Source: Phytophthora quininea
Taxonomy: Eukaryota > Oomycota > Peronosporomycetes > Peronosporales > Peronosporaceae
Reading direction: 5' to 3'
Length of the DNA: 64,000 bases
Assembly: GCA_011947345.1 (NCBI GenBank)
Contig: JAAVTG010000229.1
Coordinates: 434,001-498,000 of the forward strand
In this document: positions 44,031 through 55,785 of the stretch, in pieces
Position numbering within the stretch: the stretch's first letter is position 1
How the letters are laid out: every line of letters starts with the position of its first letter
Notes under the pieces: model-generated
Seen by the model: only the letters and a program-made list of their open reading frames with translations
What the model was told of the DNA's origin: nothing
The model's database searches: none
Program-made: the position numbers and the translations under genes

Positions 44031-45018
44031 CTAACCTTGTCTCCTGGTCAAAAGCGTCTCCACCAACGCCTCCAGTATCTCTGCAATATCTTCAGTGTCT
44101 CCAATAAATTCGTGCACCTGATCGGAGCCCAAAACTTGCATGAGTTTCAGCAGCAAAGGAAGGATTTTAATCTCCAGCAACAAAGCCACTGAGGCTTCCA
44201 ATTGTCCCACCAAAACACTCAGCAACGTCACCGCCAGGCGAACCAACTCTGCAAACTCAAACGCTTCGAAATGTGCGTTCTTGTCATCATTTTCAGCCAC
44301 CAAAGACGCCACACCCTCGAGCAGTTTCCCGACCAACTCCTTCACCATGGACAACACGCTTTCCAGAAACTCATCAAAGACAGCTCCATGTCGTTGACTA
44401 CAGTTCAGCAGCAGCACAAGTCCATAGACTCTAAAGTTGGAGGCTTGCTCCGACGAAGCCAGAGCTGCTGTGGTCTGGTTTGCAGTCTTTTCACCGCTTC
44501 CAACCTCCCCCAACAACTTGAAATTCCTCTGTAAACATTTCACCACCTTTGGCAGCAATTGTCCGATCTTTTCAGCATTTCTTCATCTGCAATGACAGCC
44601 ATCCACCCCAGCACAAAGAAAGCGTCTCCCTGTGCCCACTGGTTCTTGGTAGTCGCCATCTTGCTCACGCTTTTGAGAATCTCGTTCCCAAACTGATCCA
44701 AGAGCTGCTGCCCCGCCACTCGCGAGATACATAGCGAGCCCACCGCGTTCGCCGCCTTGCATTTGAGCTGCACGTCTCTAGTTTGCAGAGCCACGACCAC
44801 GTTTTTAGATGCTGCTGGGCTTGGGCTGGACATGTCACGAGCAGTCGACGGACTTCCATGCTGATGCTGTCGCTCGGCAGCGCCGCCACGGCCGTCAGCG
44901 CCTCCACGAACTCCTGTTTGCTCTCTCCTTGTGTACCGGTTAAAGGGTCCCATAGCAGACAGCGCTGCAGCTGCTGCGCGTACGCCGCTAGTGTCGAATG
45001 CTCGAGCTCCAACTCCAT
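44031..45018 (-). CDS. ARM/HEAT-like helical repeat protein
   Basis: Starts MELELEHSTLAAYAQQLQRC and ends LVETLLTRRQG. Pure helical, Leu-rich text with HEAT/ARM-like units: VQLKCKAANAVGSLCISRVA, NQWAQGDAFFVLGWMAVIAD, LLPKVVKCLQRNFKLL, ASNFRVYGLVLLLNCSQRHG, LLEGVASLVAEND, LVRLAVTLLSVLVGQLE. Two frame breaks, at the AAAAA run near 44800 (HLK|NVVVAL) and the AAAA run near 44570 (MLK|KIGQLLPK), are each mended by one A. About 328 residues. I do not recognise an orthologue. Head to head with PPIL1 across 75 bp. Confidence 0.6.
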
Positions 45019-45093
45019 CCAAAAATATAAAATGGCTACATTATTATAAAATGGATGCTGGGTTTGGCTTCTGCCATATTTTACATTTTCAAA
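45019..45093. promoter_or_regulatory. 75-bp divergent promoter between ARM protein and PPIL1
   Basis: The two start codons are 75 bp apart on opposite strands. The plus strand has CCATATTTTACATTTTC just before the PPIL1 ATG, and the minus strand has CCATTTTATA; both are weak initiator-like words. Any regulatory element must serve or overlap both genes. Confidence 0.45.
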
Positions 45094-45889
45094 ATGGCCA
45101 AGACTCCGCCGACGCATGTGGTCTTCGAGACGTCCGTGGTGCGCGCTGTTACTGCCGCGGCGTTGTGTAGTTGGGTACTAATGCGTTGTGCAGGGGGACT
45201 TTACGATGGAGCTATACTCGGAGCACGCGCCGCGGACCTGCTGGAACATTGCGGAGCTGGCGCGGCGCGGCTACTACAACAGCTCGATTTTCCACCGCAT
45301 CATCAAGGACTTTATGATCCAGGGAGGAGACCCCACGGGCACAGGCCGTGGCGGAGAATCCATTTACGGGTAACAGCAATTATTATTTTGTTGTTTATTG
45401 CAAAATTAATGTTTTGTTGATTGCAGTGGGAAGTTTGAGGACGAGATCACCAAGGAGCTCAAGCACACGGGCGCTGGAGTGCTGTCGATGGTTGAGTTCT
45501 TGTTTGTATTGTATTTGAAGTATAAAACGCAGTAATTTTGTTTGACATTGTTGTAGGCGAATTCTGGACCCAACACGAACGGCAGCCAGTTCTTCATCAC
45601 TCTCGCACCGACGCCGTGGCTGGATGGTACCTAGGGATATTGTAAAGTGTCGAGCCGTGGCTAATGTAATACTGCTATATTTTGTTAGGGAAGCACACTG
45701 TGTTCGGCCGAATTTCGTCAGGCATGAAAGTCATTCAGCGCATGGGAATGGTGCCAACTGGACCCAACGACAGGTGAGTCAAACTACCACGATGGTGCAT
45801 GTAAAGTGTTGATAAATAATATTCATCGCTTTACGTACAGACCTCGAGAGGAGATTCACATCAAGCGAGCTTACCCGATCTCTCAATAA
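45094..45889 (+). CDS. PPIL1: Peptidyl-prolyl isomerase-like 1 (spliceosomal cyclophilin)
   Basis: Single-domain cyclophilin, catalysing proline cis-trans isomerisation in the activated spliceosome. Six exons with clean GT-AG introns: 45094-45138, 45193-45369, 45427-45490 region, 45557-45625 region, 45690-45772 region, 45841-45889. Motifs: [88 protein letters not shown] and the end IKRAYPISQ. Active-site Arg of FHRII, Phe of FMIQ, Gln of SQFF and Trp of PWLDG are present. Full family length (~165 residues). No frame breaks. Confidence 0.92.
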
Positions 45890-46055
45890 GCAGGAAACAA
45901 TGGTTTTGCTGCAGAGGGCGATGGAATGCAGTTCCGGTTAACTTGATTTCTACAGGTGTCTTGGGATATTTTACAACGTTCCTGTACTTGTCAAATGTGC
46001 TGCAGCAGTCCATTTTTGAAGAGTCGCATCTGGAGTCTCTGCTAAATGGTGGCGA

Positions 46056-49000
46056 ATGTTCATGAGTGATGTCAGCTCTTCGGTCGCTGGCGAGCACAAC
46101 AGCGACGAAGGCGGCGGTACGCTGCCGCGAAAAGAGGCCTGGATTCAAGTTGTAGAGACCATGAGCAGCCTCTCGTCCTCGATATTTTCATTTGCTTCTT
46201 TGTTGGAGATTGGCCCATCGGACCTCAGTACTGCCGACCAGAAGGCGTCTTCTGAAGCTTCACAGTTGAATGGGACCAGTGCAGACGCTGCCACAGCAGA
46301 GGTAAAGCCGCGCCAGAAAAAGCGGGTCAGCTTCTCGCCAGAAACAACAGGAAGCAGTAGCAATCTCGATCACGTGGTTTTAATCGATGCATCATCGGAG
46401 CACGACGGTCTTGCATCACGTTTGGAGCAGCATCGACAGGCGGAAAGAAGCTATGCTGTGCCTCAAGATCTTCCGGCGTTTGGCTGGAGAGATGTCTTTC
46501 AGCTCGGAATGCGGTTAACACACACGACACTTTGTCTTCGCAGAAACATTTCTCCACGCTGTCTAGATTTTGATGAGCAGCAAGGAAAACGAGAAAGGTG
46601 CCCCACAGCAACGCAAGTGTCTGTTTTCGCTCGTGAGGGACTTGCCTTTAACTGCAGTACGGAGGCGTTGATTGTTCGACAAGTCCAGCCACCACCAACA
46701 ATTACCCCGCCACCAAAGAAGAAGCGGCCTCGCAAGCGACGATGTGTGCGGGTTTCTTCAAGACTGGGGATAGGCTTGGGATCAAAGCTTAAATGGACTG
46801 CCAAGGTGCAGAAGTTGCTGCCAGCCACAACCAATACCAGTTTCAACGAAAGCGCTCCCCTTAATATCAAATCTGCGCCCCCAAAGCCCCAGGTGAAGCT
46901 GAAAGCAACTTTGACGCTCAAATTAAGAATAAACACTTCGAGTCATGCCAGCATTGCAAAGAAGCCATTGAAAGGCACCGACAAAAACAAGATTGGCCCT
47001 TGTGGCGCTATCGGCATTTTCCGGGCTCTCAGGGTAAACAGCACACTCGTATCTCTTTGCTTGGAGAACGCAGCAATCGATGACTCGGCTATGCCTGCTC
47101 TTGCTGCTGCACTACGTGTAAATGCGACGCTCACACATCTCAATCTTGTTGGGAATCGGATTGGCCCTGCAGGAGCCCGTGATCTTGCAGATGCGCTGGA
47201 GGACAGTCCGGACTCAATGCTATTAGACCTTAATTTACGTGGCAACCGTCTCGGCTCTCTGGGTGCCGAGGAGCTAGGCAGGGCGCTTCGTGAAAATGAG
47301 ACGCTCACACGCTGTGATTTCTCGTGGAACCAGATGGGTCCTCAGGCTTTGCTGAGCTTGTTGTCTTCCCTGCGAGATAATTTTGTTTTGAGGGAGCTCT
47401 GTGTGTACGGACGGGATTTAGCGGGCGACAGCACGCGATATCTGGATAACATTGATTACGACTCGGCCAAACGCATTGTCATAGCTCTCCGCCATCTCAA
47501 TGAAAGCTTTGCCGTGGTGCGGTTGAGCGGAATTCAAGCGGTTCTTCCCATAGACAAGTTAATGACATCTCGTTGGATCTCTCTTCCCGGCCGAGAGCTC
47601 GCAGAGCTTGACGGTTTGGTGATTGCCGGGTTAATCCCGCTGAATACGATGCTGCTGTCGTTGGACATGCACGACAACCCTGCCCTTGGGCAGGCAGCCG
47701 TGTTAGCACTGTTGACAGCAATTAAGCACATTCCAACTCTGCGTGACGTGAACTTGTCGAATGTCGGGTTATTTAGCGATGCGGGGGAAAGTGTCGGCGA
47801 ACTCGTGGCTTTGAATACTACTCTGTCAACTATCGTCATGCATGAGACTGTTCTCCGAGTTCAGCAAGTGCGTGGCAACCGACGCGCAGGAGAAGTTCCC
47901 GAGACGATGACTTTTCTATTGCATCTTCTCACTTTCTGGATCGTTGGATTGTTGCGAAGTGCTTTGCCGTGAATCGATTGACTCAAGAACTGAACGGCTT
48001 GCGGCTTCCTCCAGCAACTTCGATCTCGATGAATTCGGCTGCATTCGTCCAGTTGGAGTCAAATCAAAAAGAGCACAGCGGGCTGGCAACGGTGAACCTG
48101 TCCGGGCGACAGTTAGAGCTACATGAAGTGTCCTTCCTGGGGAAGAAAATGCTGCATCACCTTCACCTCGGACGTGTTGCGTTGAATAGCTGCGCGCTGG
48201 ATGGTGCTGCCGCCCGTGCGTTGGCTGATGGAGTCCGCAATCACGCTTCGCTTCACACGTTGGAGCTGGAAAATAACCCGCTAGGGCCAATTGGAGGCAA
48301 AGCGCTAGCCGAGTGCTTAGCAGTAAGCCCTGCTCTCAAGTACCTGAACTTGAGCTGGACACAGCTCGGTGATGACGGGGTTATTCCATTCCGTGAAGCT
48401 CTGACACGCAACAAGTCCATCGAGAGGCTTGACCTACGTGGGAATGAGCTACGAGTGCGTGGGGTCATAGCGATTGCGGAGGGTCTGCGGCGAACTGCTA
48501 CCCTTCAAGAATTGCATTTACGCTGGAACTCTGTCTCCCCGCTGGTGCTGAAGCTTTGGCCGTCGCGCTCGAAATTAACAAGAGCTTGCGTCTACTAGAC
48601 ATTGAACACCACGTCATGGGCTCACGTGGTGCAGTCGCGTTCGCGTCAATGCTAGAGCATAACAAATATCTTGAACATTTGAACATGAACGGCACCGACA
48701 CGGACGACGAGTTGGGCGCTGGACCTGGTATTGGGTCGGAGCAGGCCAAACGGGTTGCAGAAGCGCTCGTTCAGACCAACCGGTCTCTTCGAGTGTTGCA
48801 CATTGGTGCCAACCGGATCGACGCGGACGCTGCCGCGCAGTTCGGCGAGATTCTTACATTCAACAAGGTGCTAACAACGCTGGATTTGTCGCGCTCTGGC
48901 TTGACGCCAAGAGGTCCCCGCGGTTCTTTGCGTGCTTATCTGTCAACAGTTCGCTTACGCATCTCAGCCTGGCGTATAACCACATTGGCAACGAAGGATT

Positions 49001-49259
49001 CGTAGCGTGCATCCGAGCGTTGGAGACCAACCGAGCGCTAAAGGAACTGAATTTGGCGTACAATGGCATGACCGAGGAGCCGTTAGCGCTACTTGTGAGC
49101 AAGCTGCAGACGCCAAAGAAGACCATCGCGCCGACTTTAGAGTGGCTTTGTCTGACTGGCAACAAAATGACGGTGAAAACACGCGACGCGTATTTGTCGC
49201 TACCCACGATCGCCATGGAGATAAATGACAACCAGGATGAAGATGCTGGGTTGGACTAA
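46056..49259 (+). CDS. Large leucine-rich-repeat protein (RNase-inhibitor type)
   Basis: A ~1060-residue protein. The N-terminal ~300 residues are disordered with a basic, Pro-rich patch (PPPKKKRPRKRRCVRV). From ~310 there are many LRR_RI units: STLVSLCLENAAIDDSAMPA, ATLTHLNLVGNRIGPAGARD, MLLDLNLRGNRLGSLGAEEL, SLHTLELENNPLGPIGGKAL, SIERLDLRGNELRVRGVIAI, ALKELNLAYNGMTEEPLALL. Four frames are needed: breaks near 47.93 kb, at CCCC near 48540 (SP|AGAEALAVAL) and near 48915 (CCCC). In each case the LRR pattern resumes directly in the new frame, so base-call errors are likelier than decay. Start chosen at 46056; the ATG at 46161 is an alternative. Ends QDEDAGLD. Probably an intracellular binding scaffold. 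Confidence 0.65.
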
Positions 49260-49358
49260 TACAGCGCACCTCATGATGCCCAGCGTATGAGCTTCTGCGG
49301 TCGACCACGCTACCATTTACACCTTGTAAGCACGAACGACGGCATTTGGGGTTAAGTT

Positions 49359-51653
49359 CTACAACTCGATACTTTGAAGCCGACGAAATTGGGAGACTTG
49401 AAGTGCAGCCTGTACAGACAAGTCGGAGACGCCGAGCTCCAAGTCACCGGGAAGACCTTCATTTGCGTCATCCCACCACGGTAGAAGTCCACTGCTTGCC
49501 GTACCATCAGGTGTTGCAGAGCCTCTGGGGAACGCAGTCGTCATAGCGCCACAAAAGCGTTTTAAGCGCGTGAAACGACCTTGGACACAGCTCCAACCTG
49601 TTTGAAAAGATGTATTGCTGGTGCATCGTTGAAGCGCTTCCTTGAGAGAAGACTCGCGAAAGAATGCACCGCGTAGGTCCTGAAAGTCTTGCTCTATCCA
49701 CTCGATCTCCTGCATAGACCAACCAGTGCTAAGTAGTCGCTCCATCTGAGAGCGGATAACCTCCGAGAACTGCCGCCCTCGTATCTCCACAAGCTCGTGA
49801 GGTAGCACGGCAGGCAACTTGATTCTGCCAGCTCCGTCAGGGATCAATGCGAGGCGCGATACAAGATTAACGACGCTGGAAGCAACGTTGTTAATCGTCT
49901 CGACAGCAGATCCATCGCTTTCACTTGCCTGTAACGTATCGGCCACAAACGTGCCTAGATCCATCAATGCCTCCACAACGTTGACTTTCTTGACAAAATA
50001 TTTTCCGTCCTTCGACACCACAGTACTCTCCCTCGATGTCGCGATTAGATTGCCTCCTTCAGGACTACTAGAAATCTGGAACCAATTCGCCGTAAAAGAT
50101 TGTAACTTTACGATGGAATCCCGGAGGTCCACAGTGTGGACAGTCAAGCCTGAGGTTCCCAACTCAGCTACAGAAGCTTCTTGAGCCATTGGCGCAGCAA
50201 TAGTTATGTGCATCCACCACAAATCAGAAGGCGCGCATGAGACTTGTTCTCTAGCTAGGTGCGTCCGAATGGTAACAGCATGACGCCGTAACCACATCAG
50301 CACGACAGCCATCGATTGCCATCGCATGTCGCCCACGCGTGGAATTTTGGTTTGCATTGCCTTCAGCAATTGACGCTGCCGGCTCAAATACGCAAAAAGT
50401 GTTGATAGCTCGGACTGAAAGTTTTCCCCGCCTAGTAGCTTCGTGAAAAACGTGTGCATCGCTGAATCCAACTGACGCGTCGCACAGCTCTGTCGAAAGA
50501 AACCTGGCTTGGCTGCACGTTCGAAACTGTTTACCACTGCAGTTAGAATCGATACCTGTGGGTCATCCACGGGGACGGGACCGCTGTCCAAAATCACGGC
50601 AATGATAGCATCTCTCCAGTTCGGAGTTATTGCGTCAAGTGCTGTCTCTGCAATCTCGAAGACGCTGGTAGATTCATCAGGGTCTGACTGTCGACGCTTC
50701 GACAGCGGAATGGACAACACATGACAATTAACCACTTCCCCACTCACAAATAAACGCAGCTGCAAGTGCAAACAAAACTCTCTCTGCGTTTCAAAAACGA
50801 CACCGGAGCCGTCGGGGTCACTTTCAGAAGAATCGAATACGCCCACGAACTCTTTGCGATCCCAGCGATCCGCTGCAGATTGATGGCACATAGATATCTT
50901 GCATACCGAGCTACCTTCACACCCTCTACCATGCCGCCATCATCCCGAGAAACCCCGTCTGACTGGTAGCAAACAACATCCTGTTCGTGTGCTCCATTGA
51001 TCCTGTCGTGCTCAAAAAGTCTGCAAACCGCTGGAACTCCAGTATATCATCAACTACAATTCGATACGTAGACGTCACCAGATCCACTCCTTCTCTTGTC
51101 GTCTCCGACGTATCCACCGTATCTTCAAAACCTGAAAGGAACTGTTGTTTTGTGGAAATCTCCGCCGCATAAGGCAGCAGTTTGCCGAGCATGACTTCAA
51201 CAATGTCCCTATCAATTAAGAAGTGAGCTATCGGTCGATTTGCAGGCCGTCGACATTGGCTGTACACTGGTCTCGACTGGGTGTTAACTGACGTCCTGGG
51301 GTCTTCCTACCCTCGTCCGGCCCAATTTCGGTGGCTCCTGCAGCTGTGAAGAAGGCGCGTCGGCTATCATCACTATCTAGCTTGCAGAAATCCTCCCATT
51401 GGCGCGCGTGTTGGCCTGTGAGGTGCTGGCGAATGGCGTCCTTGCGGAACGGAGGTCTGAGCACCGCCACTTTGGACAGCACGCGTCGATGAGCGCCTGC
51501 TTTACCCTCACGACCGAAGAGCTCGCAGAACAGACAGGTCGCAGTCAGCACCTCGAGTGTCGCTGGGTCGCGCTCCTGCACGCGCAGACCGAACTCCAGC
51601 ACGAAGGTGTCCTTGAACGGGGCCCGCCGCTTGGTCACCATGCCAAATCTCAA
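49359..51653 (-). CDS. BED-finger/hAT-transposase-like protein, frame-broken
   Basis: The N-terminus has a zinc-finger-like block: CLFCELFGREG, then FRKDAIRQHLTGQHARQW, with Cys-x2-Cys and His-x4-His spacing as in BED fingers. The remainder is a ~600-residue helical protein in three frames (51653-51228, 51267-50926, 50932 to 49359), with LRDSIVKLQSFTANWFQISS, GDMRWQSMAVVLMWLRRHAV and a C-terminal DLSVQAALQVSQFRRLQSIE. It resembles an oomycete-expanded family of BED proteins related to hAT transposases; I do not see a clear hAT dimerisation motif. Two one-base breaks at ~51250 and ~50930. Either a decayed transposase or a domesticated gene with sequencing errors. Convergent with the LRR gene over 100 bp. 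Confidence 0.5.
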
Positions 51654-52014
51654 AGAAGTGCCTGCAGATTCAGATTTAGACTATTAGGAAGGGCTAAAGG
51701 ACCGCCAGGTCAAGACGCAACCTCATATCCAGGTTCCTCCACTTCCGGCGAATCTCTAACATGCCGTCACTCCATCAGAGCGCTCAACTCTCGTGGGGTT
51801 CCGTGGGCACCAACTTGGCGCGGAGATCGGGGAGGGCAGTGAACTCGATGATCACTTCAGGCATTTTCACTCTCAATGAGTCAGCCTTATCATATTTTCA
51901 GCTGACAGCTTGAGCACGGAGCTCTATGCACACGAAACTCACCGATCCTGATCCTGGGACAGCTCATGGCAGCAACCGTTCCAGCGGCAGTGGTGACCTC
52001 AGCGAGAACATTGT
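51654..52014. other. Region upstream of the BED-finger gene
   Basis: 360 bp; the minus strand contains coding-like text (EVTTAAGTVAAMSCPRIRIG near 51990-51930) that may continue the Uma2-like fragment at 52015-52407 in another frame. Confidence 0.3.
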
Positions 52015-52407
52015 TTACAACCTCCCTGCTGTCGCCTCGTGAACTTCTGATGGGAAGCTGTAGATGACCACACGGCCAGTGTCGGCAGTCAGTGGCTCGT
52101 ATTGCCAGCGCCGGAGCTGCCCTTCGTGCTTATCCAGCCAAGTCGTGAAGTCGGCTCGGGATATGGCCTTGAAAATCTCAACCGGGCGGCAAGCTGTCGC
52201 TTCCTCGACGTTGCCCACCGTCTCAAGATGCTCGGATAGAGCTTCTTTCACGCGGTCGATGCGCATCTTGTATTGCTTTGAGACTCGGTTCGGCAGTGTC
52301 CCAATCGCACGTTTCTCTGAAACGATGGTAAGTTGATCGCAATGGCGCTCCTCGAAAAGAATTGGGAAGAACCGACGGACAATTTGCTGTCTCCCGCCTT
52401 TGAGCAA
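52015..52407 (-). pseudogene. Uma2-like (putative restriction-endonuclease fold) N-terminal fragment
   Basis: A 130-residue frame with a helical start and the block RRWQYEPLTADTGRVVIYSF followed by PSEVHEATAG. This is like the start of the Uma2 family (small beta-sheet, then Pro-Ser and a His before a helix), a PD-(D/E)XK-type fold that has spread in oomycete genomes. The second half of the domain (Val-Glu-Val block) is not in this frame. A similar second-half fragment is at 56740-57088. Probably a repeat-family relic. Family placement is tentative. Confidence 0.35.
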
Positions 52408-52864
52408 GTGCCGTCAGCAGTGCTGGTCCAGCACAGACGCAGAGTTAAATCGAGAGAATTCAACCGCTGATTAATTGATGGACGGGTCTGCATCACAAAG
52501 GACACGAAAGTTGAAAGCACTACTTCGATCGATTCGATTAGTCCTGCTTGGCCCAGCAATCGTTGCTAGTTCCTCTAGCTTGATTGAATCGCGTCATCTT
52601 CGTGTCCGCTCAGGGCGTCAGGTATGGCTGCCCCTTGGTACAGCATTCGGAGCGGGAAGGACATCGATCCTGTTTGGCCCGCTGCTCTTGGTGGACTTGA
52701 GCATTTGACATACTACTGTAGTTGATATCTCCAAAGGTCAATGAGAGATACCCGTCGGTTTTTCTCCATGCGTAATGAAGACAGCAGCAACATGTGGGTT
52801 TCGTCCAGTAGTACCTTTGGGGCTGCACTTCGAGCGGTTGAACAAGATCCCTCGCCTAGCTCAG
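52408..52864. other. Intergenic region before PIG-A
   Basis: About 450 bp of short frames. Probably holds the PIG-A promoter; TCATTTTGTCATG at 52868-52880 is Inr-like. Confidence 0.35.
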
Positions 52865-52877
52865 CTCTCATTTTGTC

Positions 52878-52919
52878 ATGAGTATCCTGCACAAGTCACA
52901 CATGACACTGATTGGTTGA
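52878..52919 (+). promoter_or_regulatory. Upstream ORF in the PIG-A leader
   Basis: A 13-codon ORF ([13 protein letters not shown], stop TGA at 52917-52919) lies between the Inr-like TCATTTTGTCA and the PIG-A start at 52949. If the transcript starts at that Inr, ribosomes would meet this ORF first, which could reduce translation of PIG-A. Confidence 0.35.
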
Positions 52920-52948
52920 ACGCAAGTCTCATATTGCGCAGGGCAAAC

Positions 52949-54341
52949 ATGCCGCTGCAGTCCGAGCGCCGCTTGTGTGTGGCCATGTGCTGCGACTTCT
53001 TCTTCCCTCGACTGGGCGGTGTGGAGATGCACATGTGGTCGCTGTCGCAGTGTCTGCTACGCCGCGGCCACAAAGTGATCGTCTTGACGCACGCCGTGCC
53101 AGGCCCCGCAACGGCCAGACGACGCCGACCCAACGCTCTGGGGTGCGCTACATGACCAACGGGCTCAAGGTCTACTACCTGCCAGTGACGCCCATCGTCG
53201 ACAACGTCACCTACCCGACTTTCGTGGGTCACTTGGCCCTGTTCCGCGCCATTTGCATCCGGGAACAAGTGGAAATAGTGCACGGCCACCAGGCCACCTC
53301 CACCTTCATGCACGAGTGTTTGCTGCAAGCCAAGGCTCTTGGGATCGGCCTTAAGACGGTGTACACCGACCACTCGTTGTTCGGTTTCGCAGACGCTGCC
53401 AGTGTGCATCTAAACAAGGTCATGAAGTTCTCCATGTCCACGGTGGACGCAGCTATCGGGGTCTCGCACACCTGCAGGGAGAACCTGGTGCTGCGAGCGT
53501 CGCTACGTCCGGATCGCGTGGCGACCATCCCCAATGCTGTGGACGCGACCAAGTTTACTCCCCACAAGATGTGGCCCTCAAGCCGAGCGACCCCATCACG
53601 GTGGTCATCATCTCCAGACTGGTGTATCGCAAGGGGATCGATCTCGTGGCGAGAGCCATCCCTATTGTGTGTGCTCAGGACGACAGAGTGAATTTCCTGA
53701 TCGGAGGCGATGGAGCGAAGAGATTGCTGTTGGAGGAGATGAGGGAGAAGTACCGACTGCACGACCGAGTTACGCTCTACGGGGCTGTACCGCACGCGCA
53801 AGTCCGGGACGTGCTCTGTCAAGGACATATTTTCCTCAACAGTTCGCTGACAGAGTCCTTTTGTATCGCGATCTTGGAAGCTGCAGCATGTGGCTTGTTT
53901 GTCGTTAGTACTCGTGTAGGCGGCGTCCCAGAAGTTTTACCGCCGGATATGGTGCAGTTTGCTGAGGAAATTACCCCGGAGGAGCTTGCGAAGGCCGTGC
54001 TGGCGGCTGTGCCGCGACTTGCGGCAGTTAACCGCCAAGAGTTCCACGATCGAGTGGCGAAAATGTACAACTGGGATGCTGTTGCGGAGCGGACAGAGAA
54101 AATATACCTAGACGTGTGTGCGCTCCCTGACACTTCGCTACTCCACCGCCTTCAGCGCTACCAAGGAATTGGCCCCGTCGCAGGAATGTTGGCCTGTGTC
54201 ATTGCTGCGGTGTTGCATTTGTATGTTGTGTTTCTCGAGTGGTGGCAACCTGCTGGTGAAATTGAGCGAGCCCTGGATTGGCAGACAAGACCTGGACCGA
54301 GCCTTAACACGAATGTTCCCCCTGAAAAGAAGGCCTCCTAA
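52949..54341 (+). CDS. PIGA: GPI N-acetylglucosaminyltransferase catalytic subunit (PIG-A)
   Basis: Transfers GlcNAc from UDP-GlcNAc to phosphatidylinositol, the first step of GPI-anchor synthesis, on the cytosolic face of the ER. Motifs: [99 protein letters not shown], the EX7E donor-binding motif ESFCIAILE, and [14 protein letters not shown]-terminal membrane anchor is [20 protein letters not shown] minus one residue. Two frame breaks, near 53120 and near 53568 (a missing [11 protein letters not shown]), fit single-base undercalls. About 465 residues, the usual length. The ATG at 52949 is preceded by a small uORF. Confidence 0.9.
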
Positions 54342-54392
54342 ATAAAAGAAACATATCTACCAACGTGAGCGAAGCCGCATCTTCTGGACGCC

Positions 54393-55612
54393 TCACCTTT
54401 TACTTTTCGAGCGCGCGGTCTTGAGGGCGCGTATCTCCGTCAGGATCGGCTTCATTCGCGTGGAGCTGGACCACATGCTGACGCTTTCGCCGTTTTGCAA
54501 ACGACGACCACTTCCACTCAGAGCTGAGAAGCGTTGGAGCTTCTGTGACTCGATGTAGCGAAGGCATTTCGCTAGGCCCGTGCTCTTCGCGATTTCAAAT
54601 AGATTTAGTTGGGGTCCCCGTACCACCAGCCTTTGTGGCGGGATTTGCGCTGATCCAGCTTGACGAAGAACCTTGGTCCGAGCTCCTGGTGGATTTTGAG
54701 CACCAAGGAATCAAAAGCACGGCGCGCTTTTTGCTGACGACATCTCCTCGCGTACAAACGCACTTTCGACCACGGCGCCCAAAATCGGCGTTCCCAGACT
54801 GCTCGGGCATTTCCCGCCCAAAAGTTTCGCCAAGCTGCCGCCAGCGTTTTGTGTTGCCCAGAGAAGGGAAGCGGCAAAGTGTCTGGGTCGAAGACGCGCT
54901 TCCAAGGTTCTTTGGCCTCCACACGCTCCAATTTGCGGCTGATAGCAGCAAGTAGATAGTTCGTCGGTGACACATTCTGCGCTTGCGGGATCGGTCTTGG
55001 TCGTTTGACAGCACGAGCCCCCACTTCCTCCGGTCGTCCTTTCAGATAGTGCTGCACTCGCTCCAAGTCCCTCGACCTCTTTCCCAGCACTGGAACTGAC
55101 GGCAACGGTGGGGATTGTGAGGGGAATCCTGTCGTCAACTGCATGGCCATGGCGTACGACGCCATCATGAACGTCGGCGTCTGTCTGACGTCCGTTGGGA
55201 TCAAGCTGATCACTTCGTCGCCGCGTCGAATGAACTCTTGCAGCAGCGTCTCGACTCCTCGGGAGAACTGATGGAACATTTCCCCAGCCAGGGAGATTCT
55301 TGGAGGCCACCCGAGTCAGCAAGTACTGGAAGACGGGGGCTGGCTGCCGTGGGGTTGCTCTGTGCTGGCGATGGCAAACTCGTTCCGTTGGTGGGCCAGG
55401 GCAATGGCCGCGTCTTGCAGTCGGCGTTTGCTCTTGACCTCGACGGGGTAAACCACCACCACACTTGCCCCCAGACGCACAAAGTCCTGCACCGTGTGCT
55501 CGTTGCCGGCCGAAAAGTCCTCCAGCATACGGCGGAGCAGCGGCAGGCCGCCGGTGCGCACGCGGTTCTCCAGGAAGTCGCAGAAGCGCAGCAGTGCTGA
55601 AAGCGACGACAT
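54393..55612 (-). CDS. Unrecognised basic protein, frame-broken
   Basis: Pieces in order: MSSLSALLRFCDFLENRVRT with LLRRMLEDFSAGNEHTVQDF and VVVVYPVEVKSKRRL (55612-55316), a frame change near 55320-55280, then FSRGVETLLQEFIRRGDEVI, LGKRSRDLERVQHYLKGRPE, FWAPWSKVRLYARRCRQQKA and HKGWWYG (55279-54605), a break at the GGGG run near 54610, then PQLNLFEIAKSTGLAKCLRY to ARSKSKR. About 400 residues, Arg/Lys-rich. No known family recognised. Both breaks are mended by one base. Possibly nuclear, given the basic clusters. Confidence 0.5.
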
Positions 55613-55785
55613 TGGATACTGAAGATTTTCCCGCCAACAACTTCAACTTTGTTCGAATTTTGAATGGGTTCAAGAAAGGCAACTTCAGTCAGCAACAAGG
55701 AATACAAACGGGTTTGACGAACAGAGAGTTGGTTGTTGCTTTTGCTTGGAAGTAAGATGTGCGGCTTCGTATGCAACCGAGTAGT

